A stretch of 9,830 nucleotides of DNA. Source: an uncultured Woeseiaceae bacterium. Lineage in GTDB: Bacteria; Pseudomonadota; Gammaproteobacteria; Woeseiales; Woeseiaceae. The stretch covers positions 1 to 9,830 of the forward strand of contig CAMYMP010000083.1 in the NCBI GenBank assembly GCA_947259435.1, read 5' to 3'. The notes beneath the pieces were generated by a model, which saw only the letters and a list, made by a program, of their open reading frames with translations, did not search any database and was not told the origin of the DNA. Of this stretch, positions 1-6,280 are shown one piece after another; position 1 is the stretch's first letter; each line of letters begins with the position of its first letter. The position numbers and the translations under genes are program-made.

Positions 1-1217
1 GCGTCAAAGTTTTGTCGCACTTCGACGTCCGACAATGCCTTGTTGTGGATGGCAACAAGTTTCAGGACGCCGGCCCAGGGGCGGTCGTCAGTTACCTCGT
101 TGCCGAGAACCAACAGCTGGTTGTCCTGCCAGTCCAGAGTGTCGCCGGCGACGTTTTCCTCGATACTGAGTTGTCCATTGATGTAGACCTTGCGTCCCGT
201 GTCACCGTCGAATGTCGTGACGACGTGGGTCAGCACGGTATCTACCTGGGGATCGAGTGCCTCGAGAGCAGGAGTGCCGTTGATGCCGGTGGCCGCACTG
301 CGGTTGCGCAGCTGGTAGTAGATGGCGTTTTGGCCCATCGTGAAATTACGCGTTGCAGTGTCCTGGGAGTAGCTGACGATACGGGCCGGTCCGTCCTGGG
401 CATTGTTGTCAGGAAGTATCCATGCCTCGACCGAGTACGCGTTAACCGGTGCAATCATGTCGAACAGTTTGCGGCTGTCTGTCTCACTGGCCTGCGCTTT
501 GCCGGTCACGTTCCGCAGACCGCCGCCGTCTTCCCATTCCATGCCGCTGATCTGAAGCGTAATGGGCGCGCCGACGCCGCTGCTGTCCAACGTACTATCG
601 CCGGCTCCTTCCGAGAAAGTGAACATTGCGATCGCAGCGTCGTCCACGCGCGCCAGGCCGCCCTCGGTAGCGTCCGCAAAAGTCGACATCGCGCTGAGCA
701 CGGGTGCACCGCCACCGGTGGGCGGTGGCGTGCCCGCGGTGATCAGGTCCGCCCAGGCTTGAATCGCCGCGAGGAAGTCGGCGGCGATTCGATCGCAGAC
801 CGCGTCGCCACCGCAGTTGTGGCGCTCGTCCTTCGGCCGGACATAGACCCGGGAAAGCGCCGGGCTGCTCAGATTCACCTTCTGCTGCGTTGTAATCGCG
901 TTATAGGCGACCGTAGCGTCGGCAGTCGCGAACAGCGGATCCTGTGATACGCCGTGGCAGCCGACACAGAAATTTTCCTGCGCCACTAATAGTGGATACA
1001 ACGTCGCCTCAAACTTTTCCTGGTCAGTCGTAGTGGTCGGCGGAGGGTTGCCAGTTGGCGGAGAGTTAGGAGCCGGGGCGCCGGCGGCCACGGTCTCCTC
1101 ATTGACCTCACATGCCGAAAGTGTGAACGCGATTGCGACAACGCCTGCTAATCTTGTCAGCGTCCCAATCTGCATCCAGCTGCGTACGCCATGCACTTGA
1201 ATATTTCCTAGGATCAC
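1..1217 (-). CDS. Secreted lipoprotein with one c-type heme motif and a LamG (concanavalin A-like) domain, 3' end missing
   Basis: The frame is open from the GTG at 1217 to the left edge (405 codons), so the C-terminus is cut off. A lipoprotein signal ends in the lipobox LSAC (Cys36). A Pro/Thr-rich linker follows, then a small cytochrome-like region with CVGCH at residues 84-88 and a second Cys pair near HNCGGDAVC. From about residue 175 there is a Laminin_G_3-like beta-sandwich, with features such as FTFSEGAGDSTLDSSG, YSVEAWILP and KVYINGQL. GTG 1217 is chosen because AGGAGAGG lies just upstream. ATG 1175 would give a shorter signal peptide (Cys22) but has no visible ribosome site. The gene lies 62 nt after the CLTCH gene and is probably co-transcribed with it. 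LamG domains bind sugars or proteins in many families; the ligand here is unknown. The fusion suggests an envelope-anchored redox or adhesion protein. Confidence 0.88.
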   Translation of the reverse strand, partial: MILGNIQVHGVRSWMQIGTLTRLAGVVAIAFTLSACEVNEETVAAGAPAPNSPPTGNPPPTTTTDQEKFEATLYPLLVAQENFCVGCHGVSQDPLFATADATVAYNAITTQQKVNLSSPALSRVYVRPKDERHNCGGDAVCDRIAADFLAAIQAWADLITAGTPPPTGGGAPVLSAMSTFADATEGGLARVDDAAIAMFTFSEGAGDSTLDSSGVGAPITLQISGMEWEDGGGLRNVTGKAQASETDSRKLFDMIAPVNAYSVEAWILPDNNAQDGPARIVSYSQDTATRNFTMGQNAIYYQLRNRSAATGINGTPALEALDPQVDTVLTHVVTTFDGDTGRKVYINGQLSIEENVAGDTLDWQDNQLLVLGNEVTDDRPWAGVLKLVAIHNKALSDVEVRQNFD

Positions 1218-1221
1218 AATC

Positions 1222-1229
1222 CCTCTCCT
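1222..1229 (-). promoter_or_regulatory. Ribosome binding site supporting a GTG start at 1217
   Basis: On the minus strand AGGAGAGG is followed by GATT and then GTG. The AGGAG core is 7 nt from the start codon. The competing ATG at 1175 lacks any purine-rich element, so this site decides the start. Confidence 0.6.
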
Positions 1230-1279
1230 GTCCAATCGGTTGCTTTACACGCAGCGGCCAATTACTCGCGAATGCAACG

Positions 1280-2479
1280 CTAGTTGCCCATGCAGTACAT
1301 GGCTGTTTCGGCAAAAACACGCTTCATGCTTCGGTTGTTTGCTTCGAAAGTTGTCGCGATGTTCTCAACTGCCTGCAAATCCGCAGAACCATTCGGCGCT
1401 CGATAACAGACTTTCTCGAAAACGTTATCTACCTGGCATTTCGCAAACTGCCGGGTTTGTGCCAGTTCGAGGCCCAGGCTTTTCGCGCCGCTGCCGGAGC
1501 CGTCTCCGGGCGCGTTCCAGCCGACGAACGCGTTGGGGCCAGTGCGCCAATAGTTGATCCATGAGTCGTTACTGGTAGCAAAACCGAAAGGGAACGTACC
1601 TGCATCTTTGACAAATTTTGGCTGCACGGCTCCATCCGTATAAACGAGTTGTTGCAGATCCTCGTCGAAGTCGTAGTAGGCAAGTCCGCCAGCAAGTCCG
1701 TCCAGGCCGGTGTGACACGTCAGGCAATCGGTCAGGAAAATGTTGCTGTCACCACCAGGTGATCGCGTAACGTCTTGGCGAATGCGATCCGGATGAGCAG
1801 TCAGGTCGCGAAAGTCCTCCATGTCCATGCAAAGGTGATTCAGTGCTGCAAATCGCACCGCGGCCCGATTCGTACCGGCAACAAGAAACGCTTCGGCAAA
1901 TGCTCGCGTCGTCATGATGCCGGCGGCCTGGTTCGCACCGAGCACCGTCGCAGGCAACTCGGATTGGCTCCGTTGAACGAGATTTGTGGCATCGCTGAGG
2001 TCGACGCGATTGAGCTGCAGATCGAGGTAATGATCGTTGTCGGTGTGCGAGTAGGGAACCGCCGTCGCGTTGTTAGAGCCGATGTAGATGATGTCTTCGT
2101 GAAGAACCTGGTCAAACGGCAGGTCATCCCGAATGATGCCGACCACGGTAGCGATCGTGTCATTGAGGTCGACGTATACCGAACGGTCACGATTCGTCCA
2201 GGGCGCCGCCAGCTCACGCACCGTCGTGTTGTAAAAGGCCGGGTTGTCCATGGCTTCGTACGCTGCGCCCAGCGCGTCGCCACTCTCAATCTTTGTAGTC
2301 ATCGAATCCAGCACCGCTGGTGCCGGGGGCACGCCCGCAAGTCGGTCGTGCAGTCTTTTCGCCTGCTCACGTGGTCCTGCGAGAGCCGAGGATGTCGTTA
2401 CGAAACAGAACAACGCGATGAGTATGCTGAATACCGCGAAGGATCTTTGCTCTGTGTATCGAAGTCTGGCAACTCTCAT
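1280..2479 (-). CDS. Secreted protein with a single CLTCH heme motif, function unknown
   Basis: This is a 399-residue protein with an N-terminal signal peptide: basic residues, a hydrophobic stretch at about 14-30, and an SALA cleavage site near residue 34. The mature part has one c-type heme site, CLTCH at 252-256, in the context DVTRSPGGDSNIFLTDCLTC followed by HTGLDGLAG. That resembles the C-terminal cytochrome-like part of DUF1588/DUF1592-type planctomycete/proteobacterial secreted proteins. This is pattern memory and not a database hit. Other Cys residues at 217, 348, 358 and 396 may form disulfides. Upstream of the ATG, GAGGG sits about 9-10 nt away. The gene is followed after 62 nt by the heme-motif LamG lipoprotein and has its own CRP-type promoter region. 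A partner role with that lipoprotein is inferred from adjacency and the shared single-heme design. No enzymatic activity can be assigned. Confidence 0.85.
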   Translation of the reverse strand: MRVARLRYTEQRSFAVFSILIALFCFVTTSSALAGPREQAKRLHDRLAGVPPAPAVLDSMTTKIESGDALGAAYEAMDNPAFYNTTVRELAAPWTNRDRSVYVDLNDTIATVVGIIRDDLPFDQVLHEDIIYIGSNNATAVPYSHTDNDHYLDLQLNRVDLSDATNLVQRSQSELPATVLGANQAAGIMTTRAFAEAFLVAGTNRAAVRFAALNHLCMDMEDFRDLTAHPDRIRQDVTRSPGGDSNIFLTDCLTCHTGLDGLAGGLAYYDFDEDLQQLVYTDGAVQPKFVKDAGTFPFGFATSNDSWINYWRTGPNAFVGWNAPGDGSGSGAKSLGLELAQTRQFAKCQVDNVFEKVCYRAPNGSADLQAVENIATTFEANNRSMKRVFAETAMYCMGN

Positions 2480-2564
2480 CGGCCTAATCCCTCTTCGTGA
2501 TGTTGTCGAAAAATCGTGTGTGAAATGTATTCGTCGTCGGACTCAGTTCTGCGAGCGCTTCTAC

Positions 2565-2570
2565 ATAATG
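2565..2570 (-). promoter_or_regulatory. Candidate -10 element of a CRP class II-type promoter for the CLTCH gene
   Basis: The minus strand reads CATTAT here (CATTATGTAG in context), which would place the transcription start near 2558 and leave a leader of about 79 nt before the ATG at 2479. The perfect CRP palindrome is then centred about 40.5 bp upstream of that start, close to the -41.5 of class II CRP promoters, where the activator replaces a good -35. No convincing -35 hexamer is visible, which fits an activated promoter. Confidence 0.45.
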
Positions 2571-2590
2571 GGAACGAGTTGCGCAGTTAT

Positions 2591-2606
2591 TGTGAACTGC
2601 TTCACA
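2591..2606. promoter_or_regulatory. Perfect CRP-type operator, TGTGA-N6-TCACA
   Basis: The plus strand reads TGTGA-ACTGCT-TCACA and is followed by TTT, matching all ten core positions of the CRP/Vfr consensus plus the outer TTT. The symmetric part extends to TGTGAA-N4-TTCACA. It lies 112 nt upstream of the CLTCH gene start and does not lie in any gene. Another CRP/FNR-superfamily member with the same half-site could use it. Confidence 0.65.
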
Positions 2607-2614
2607 TTTATGGC

Positions 2615-2630
2615 TGTGAACGACGACACA
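2615..2630. promoter_or_regulatory. Second, weaker CRP-like site, 24 bp from the first
   Basis: The sequence is TGTGA-ACGACG-ACACA, nine of ten core positions. Its centre (2622.5) is 24 bp from that of the perfect site (2598.5), on the side away from the CLTCH gene. Alone it would be weak evidence. The same strong/weak pair at the same spacing occurs again at 9043-9082. Confidence 0.4.
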
Positions 2631-2734
2631 GTTTCATGCGATTTCGCGACCAATGCGCAAATTGCCGAACGCTGCTCTTGTACAAGTTGTTGATCTGTGC
2701 CTGTCGCCATTTACCGACGGCTTTTTGTCGACGG

Positions 2735-3292
2735 CTAATCACTGCGCGCGAACCTGGAAAATGTTGCCCATTCTCCTTGCCAGTGCTGATAGCGGGCGGT
2801 GTCCCCGGCGCCAACGAGCAAATGCAGTTCAACCGCGTTGGCGCTGGCAATGCGATTGATTTGATCAAGCGATGTATGTGCTGCGAGCGTCGCGTAAATC
2901 GGCGTCGTTGAGACGTACGGCGGGGCGTCGAGCGTCGTTTCCCATTCGATAAGCGGCAGTACCATCGGGCTTTCGTCGACGACCAGCACAAGTGCAACGG
3001 CATCCATCGGGTCGAGTCCGGCCAGGTCCCGGTCAACTGTGCTCGCAAGAGCAATCCAGAGATAATACTGACGATCTCCCATGCGGTTAATTTCGATAGG
3101 CCCGATGTATGCGTAGTCTCGAGCTCCTGCTGCAAGAGTGCGATCCGGCCTCGCAAACACGATCGCGTCAGTTAGCGTGACGACGGTGAGCCCACTCGAA
3201 TCAAGCCTTGAGACGCTCGATGTTTGTGTCGTGCAGCCTGCCAACAGCACGGCACAAACCGCTATCCGAAAGATGTTTCGGAGGCAAGACAT
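2735..3292 (-). CDS. Outer-membrane lipoprotein of unknown function, last gene of the cytochrome operon
   Basis: This is a 185-residue protein with a textbook lipoprotein signal: basic N-terminus, hydrophobic core and lipobox LAGC with Cys20. Thr follows at +2, and there is no Asp +2 retention signal, so sorting to the outer membrane is expected. The mature part has no heme motif. It alternates short hydrophobic strands (for example YYLWIALAST and AVALVLVVDESPMVLPL), which suggests a compact beta-rich domain. No family is recognised. Its ATG shares one base with the stop of the SPOR-TPR-barrel gene (TGATG), so the two are translationally coupled. By context it may be an assembly or accessory partner of the barrel. 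No terminator hairpin was found after the stop. Confidence 0.87.
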   Translation of the reverse strand: MSCLRNIFRIAVCAVLLAGCTTQTSSVSRLDSSGLTVVTLTDAIVFARPDRTLAAGARDYAYIGPIEINRMGDRQYYLWIALASTVDRDLAGLDPMDAVALVLVVDESPMVLPLIEWETTLDAPPYVSTTPIYATLAAHTSLDQINRIASANAVELHLLVGAGDTARYQHWQGEWATFSRFARSD

Positions 3293-5442
3293 CAGAAATC
3301 CAGGGTATAGCCGAGTTGCAGGTAATAACTCGACGATTCATCAACATTTTCGGGCGTTAGTGGTGGCGCAAGTGCGACAGGATATTCGCGATTCGACCAT
3401 CTTCCGCCAATTTCGAGCTCGACTCGGTATCTGCGCTTCCATTTGTACAACACACGCAACACGGGATCGGCAATCCAATGATCGATGTCCCCGGCGGGAT
3501 TTTGGTTGGCGATTCGGTGCGAGACATTTAGGCGCGACTGAATACGCAGTCGCTCTCCGACCGGATAGCGCATGTCGAGCCAGAACGTATCGGCATCGAC
3601 GGACTGCTGCTCATCATGCCGGTAGCCGACAACGAAGACATGGCCGGCCTTGACGAATCCCGAACCGATCAACTGTCCACCGTAACTGTATTGTGGCCCG
3701 GAATCCGGGAACCCCTGCACACCACCGGAGGTAACTGAGCCGTTGTACTCGAAATAGGAAAAGTCCCCTTTCAGCTGCAAGCGGGATGTCAGTGCTACAG
3801 ACAGGCCAGCCGACGCCGCACGTTCGTCGGCCGTACGATTGCGCGCGAGACGACGTATCTGCCCCTCTGTGTAGCTGGGAAACAGCTCCCTAACTGTATT
3901 GACTGGTTGCCCGATGATGGCGTTTCGTGTCGTCAGGAATGGAGCAGCGCCTCCCCGCACCCGGCCGTAAAGTGACAGGCGATTGTTGATGCGCCAACTG
4001 CCGGTCGCGAGCGCGGTATTGATGATGTTGTAGGAAGCGTCATAGTCGAGCAGGCCGACCAGGTTCAGACGTGTGCTGTGATATCGCGTTTCGGCGCCGA
4101 GCGCCTCGCGATCCGAAATACCGTCAACGGATTGAAGGTTCGTAAAGATGCTGAAATCCCACGCGCCGAGGACATTATCCAGGTCTAAACTGGCGCCGTA
4201 AAAATAATGTTCTGAATCCGCGAGGAAGCGCGCCGAATCGACCGGAAAACCAGCGGTCACGTTTACGGCCAGGTTTGGCCGAACGCGATAACTTGCGTGT
4301 GCGCCGTCGAAACGGCCAAGCACGCCGCCTGTATGTTGTGTCTGTCGTCCAACACGTGCGTTGAACTCAGTGTTCGTGTCGGTGATGTCTACGTATGCGT
4401 AGGAAACAAGCGCCTGGTCGCCTGAGCCATTTTCGACAAGGTCGTACAGGTAACTGAGATTTCCGCGTCCAACGAAATCGAATCTCTGGCCTTGATGCCT
4501 CGCAATAACCTGCGCCTGTGACAACAGTGCCGACTGTGCGATGAATTCGGGTTCGTCGTCGTCGGAAAGATCGACGCCACGAAGATAAAACTGCGATACG
4601 TCACCGTAAACTTCCCAGCCGGAGGGGTCTCGTGTTGTCTCTGCCAGGGGGCTCTTGGCAGCGCCACGTTGCACGGGCACAGAGAGCGCGGCGAGCCGCT
4701 GTTGTACCCGCCGAGCGTCTGGGCCACTGGGAAATTCATCGAGGTAGGCCGAATACGCGGCGATGGCATGGGCGGTTTGATCGTTTTTCTCCAGCGCCAC
4801 ACCGAGGAATTCCCGGGCTTCGCGACGATAAGTTCCTCCGGGCGCTTCCAGGAGTTTCGTGTAGAGATCGATGCTCGTTGCAGGATCACGACGCAACAAT
4901 GCTACTCGCGCTTCCTCCATCATCGCCGTCGCACGTTGCGCGGGTATCGTTGTCGCTGACTGATTCACTGCAACGCTCGATATTTTAGAGGTCGCATCGG
5001 CCTTAAGCTGCTCCGTATCCGGCCAGCTAAACAAATGTGTACGTGCGTCAGCCTGCTCCTGCGCGTTAGCGACCGTTATCCAGGCGGTATCGAAACTCAG
5101 ACCGAGTTGCGTCAGCGCCCGTTGGGCCTCCGGTTCCGTATCGAAAAAGCCGACACGAAGCTCCGCCCAACGACGATCGCCGACTGTGATCTCGTTGGTG
5201 TATACGACCTTGGACCGAAACGGCTCCAGAGCCGTGTAGTTGACTTCTTCAAGTTCAGTCAGCACCGCGACCCGGATGACGAAAAGGTCACCGCCGGGTG
5301 ACGGCGGCGACCGGACTTGTCGGCCGGGCTCGCGGATCGTGGTCGGAGGCCGTGTTGCGGGGCTCTCGATTGACTGCGGCGGAGGCGGCGGTGACGTCGG
5401 CGCATTGACCGATGCTCTGCTATCCACGACTACTGTAAGCAA
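3292..5442 (-). CDS. SPOR-TPR protein with a C-terminal outer-membrane beta-barrel
   Basis: The frame gives 716 residues from a TTG at 5442. In order it has a Pro-rich linker (about 15-50), a SPOR-like domain (about 53-127, starting LFVIRVAVL and ending WITVA), a TPR-like helical region (about 171-252, with LYTKLLEAPGGTYRREAREF), and a beta-barrel from about 275 to the end. The barrel shows alternating aromatic strands, has no Cys, and ends in YYLQLGYTLDF with the terminal Phe typical of BAM substrates. SPOR domains bind peptidoglycan glycan strands. The barrel would sit in the outer membrane, possibly as the pore around a multiheme wire. As called, it lacks both a signal peptide and a ribosome site, which an exported barrel needs. 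The preceding gene supplies a signal peptide in the other frame, so the two are probably one frameshifted gene. The true start is therefore uncertain. Confidence 0.9.
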   Translation of the reverse strand: MLTVVVDSRASVNAPTSPPPPPQSIESPATRPPTTIREPGRQVRSPPSPGGDLFVIRVAVLTELEEVNYTALEPFRSKVVYTNEITVGDRRWAELRVGFFDTEPEAQRALTQLGLSFDTAWITVANAQEQADARTHLFSWPDTEQLKADATSKISSVAVNQSATTIPAQRATAMMEEARVALLRRDPATSIDLYTKLLEAPGGTYRREAREFLGVALEKNDQTAHAIAAYSAYLDEFPSGPDARRVQQRLAALSVPVQRGAAKSPLAETTRDPSGWEVYGDVSQFYLRGVDLSDDDEPEFIAQSALLSQAQVIARHQGQRFDFVGRGNLSYLYDLVENGSGDQALVSYAYVDITDTNTEFNARVGRQTQHTGGVLGRFDGAHASYRVRPNLAVNVTAGFPVDSARFLADSEHYFYGASLDLDNVLGAWDFSIFTNLQSVDGISDREALGAETRYHSTRLNLVGLLDYDASYNIINTALATGSWRINNRLSLYGRVRGGAAPFLTTRNAIIGQPVNTVRELFPSYTEGQIRRLARNRTADERAASAGLSVALTSRLQLKGDFSYFEYNGSVTSGGVQGFPDSGPQYSYGGQLIGSGFVKAGHVFVVGYRHDEQQSVDADTFWLDMRYPVGERLRIQSRLNVSHRIANQNPAGDIDHWIADPVLRVLYKWKRRYRVELEIGGRWSNREYPVALAPPLTPENVDESSSYYLQLGYTLDF

Positions 5443-5466
5443 ATAGGGATTTGCCGTTTGTTTGAT
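5430..5466 (-). other. Probable frameshift junction between the secreted beta-rich gene and the SPOR-TPR-barrel gene
   Basis: The upstream frame ends in TAG at 5430-5432. The downstream frame is open back to a TAG at 5467-5469. A single shift into the -1 frame anywhere in this interval would fuse them, giving roughly ...PARNLATVRS then KQTANPYLLTVVVDSR. No XXXYYYZ slippery heptamer is present, and the longest A runs are three bases, so neither a classic programmed site nor a homopolymer sequencing error is obvious. The alternative is true translational coupling through a 13-nt overlap and a weak TTG start. Confidence 0.5.
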
Positions 5467-5816
5467 CTAACGGTTGCGAGGTTTCGCGCGGGTTTGTCGA
5501 ACTCGATCTCGGCGAGCTTCGCCATTCGCGCGCCGGTCGGCCGACGCAACTCGTTCGGCAATCCTCGCAGCGCATTGTGACAGTCTTGTCCCAGGGAAAG
5601 CTGAATGCGCAATTCGACGCCACCTCGTGCCGGGGAATGTTCGGCGTAGCGCATTTCACACTCCAGCTCAATTTCAATTGTCGATTCAGTGCCGATCTGA
5701 GAAACGCGTATCTCGTCGAACGCTCGCGCACTGGCGTCACCTGAGCCAAAAAGCGTGAGCAAAGCCCAAGTCGCAGCAATTTGCTGTCGCGCCGCACATT
5801 GTCGGTGTTGGGCCAT
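5430..5816 (-). CDS. Small secreted beta-rich protein; likely the severed N-terminal domain of the SPOR-TPR-barrel protein
   Basis: From ATG 5816 the product is 128 residues. The N-terminus is basic (MAQHRQCAARQQ), then hydrophobic, with a cleavage site near ASARA at about residues 28-32, so it is exported. The mature part alternates hydrophobic residues, as in ESTIEIELECEMRYAEHSP and VELRIQLSLG, and resembles the AMIN-like N-terminal region of SPOR/TPR envelope proteins; this comparison is from memory. ATG 5816 is preferred over GTG 5825 because it overlaps the stop of the 5-heme gene by one base (TAATG), matching the other junctions of the operon, and because GAGG is too close to the GTG. 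The C-terminal tail (SNKRQIPICLQ) looks like out-of-frame sequence, whereas the other frame continues with a strand-like LLTVVVD. Confidence 0.78.
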   Translation of the reverse strand: MAQHRQCAARQQIAATWALLTLFGSGDASARAFDEIRVSQIGTESTIEIELECEMRYAEHSPARGGVELRIQLSLGQDCHNALRGLPNELRRPTGARMAKLAEIEFDKPARNLATVRSNKRQIPICLQ

Positions 5817-6280
5817 TAGCGCCACGTCCTCGTGTTATGGCAGTCGTCGCATTCAGTCGTAGTCGCAATATGCTGTGGGTGCTGGCCTGCTACGATCACG
5901 TTGTTATGGCATGACGAACAGGTACCAAAAACCTCGAGGTGATCGAACCTGATTACAGGCGCCCAGGCGTTCGGTCGGTGGCATGAGTCGCAGCTGTCCG
6001 TCGTCGGAAGGTGTGTGGGCGGGCGCCAGGTTGCACGTGTGCGACTGGCCTGGGCGTGGCATTCTCCGCAGCGTGTTGGCGTGCCGGCAAAGTTGCCGTC
6101 GCTATGGCATGTTTCGCATTCTGCAAAGCGGTGCGCGCCCTCCAGGCGAAAACCTGTCGTAAAGTGGTCGAATTGAGTCTTCGCCACGGAGTCTGTGGAG
6201 AACGTCGACAACAGCGACACGCCGGCAATGACAATCGAAACAGTCATTACGAGAAACTTGCGTGTGGACGACGGACCCAT
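5816..6280 (-). CDS. Periplasmic pentaheme c-type cytochrome (cytochrome c3-like)
   Basis: This is a 154-residue protein with a signal peptide (hydrophobic 9-28, cleavage near SVA at 33). Five CxxCH motifs start at Cys55, 71, 97, 121 and 144. Six further His residues (39, 50, 90, 114, 134, 137) can supply distal ligands. The mature N-terminus has the FDH ... TGF.L.GAH ... CxxCH pattern found in the second half of each triheme module of the 21-heme gene before it. The ATG directly follows that gene's TGA (TGA|ATG), and GAGGG lies 7 nt upstream. Proteins of this class carry electrons in the periplasm. Here it probably docks on the 21-heme protein and extends its heme chain towards the outer membrane. 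The motifs are seen directly and the partner is inferred. Confidence 0.93.
   Translation of the reverse strand: MGPSSTRKFLVMTVSIVIAGVSLLSTFSTDSVAKTQFDHFTTGFRLEGAHRFAECETCHSDGNFAGTPTRCGECHAQASRTRATWRPPTHLPTTDSCDSCHRPNAWAPVIRFDHLEVFGTCSSCHNNVIVAGQHPQHIATTTECDDCHNTRTWR

Noticed and set aside
12..947. Long plus-strand open frame of 311 codons opposite the LamG lipoprotein gene
   Set aside because: The minus strand gives a coherent product with signal, heme motif and LamG domain. The plus-strand product has no recognisable domain and no ribosome site.
1775..2500. Plus-strand open frame of 241 codons opposite the CLTCH gene
   Set aside because: It is Arg/Val-rich with no domain pattern. The opposite strand encodes a signal peptide and a CLTCH motif.
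2677..2686. 10-bp palindrome CTTGTACAAG after the lipoprotein gene
   Set aside because: It has no loop, so it forms no hairpin, and it is not part of a recognised operator. It may be chance.
2715..2734. CGACGG direct repeat around a T-run just after the lipoprotein stop
   Set aside because: The two copies are direct and not inverted, so no stem forms and a rho-independent terminator cannot be claimed.
2516..3156. Overlapping frames on both strands in and around the gap before the lipoprotein gene
   Set aside because: They cross the promoter region and the lipoprotein gene in other frames. None has a signal, a domain or a ribosome site.
5430..5466. Classic -1 programmed frameshift signal at the beta-rich/barrel gene junction
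   Set aside because: The A-rich stretch CAAACAAACGG does not fit X XXY YYZ in the reading frame, and no stable downstream hairpin is apparent.
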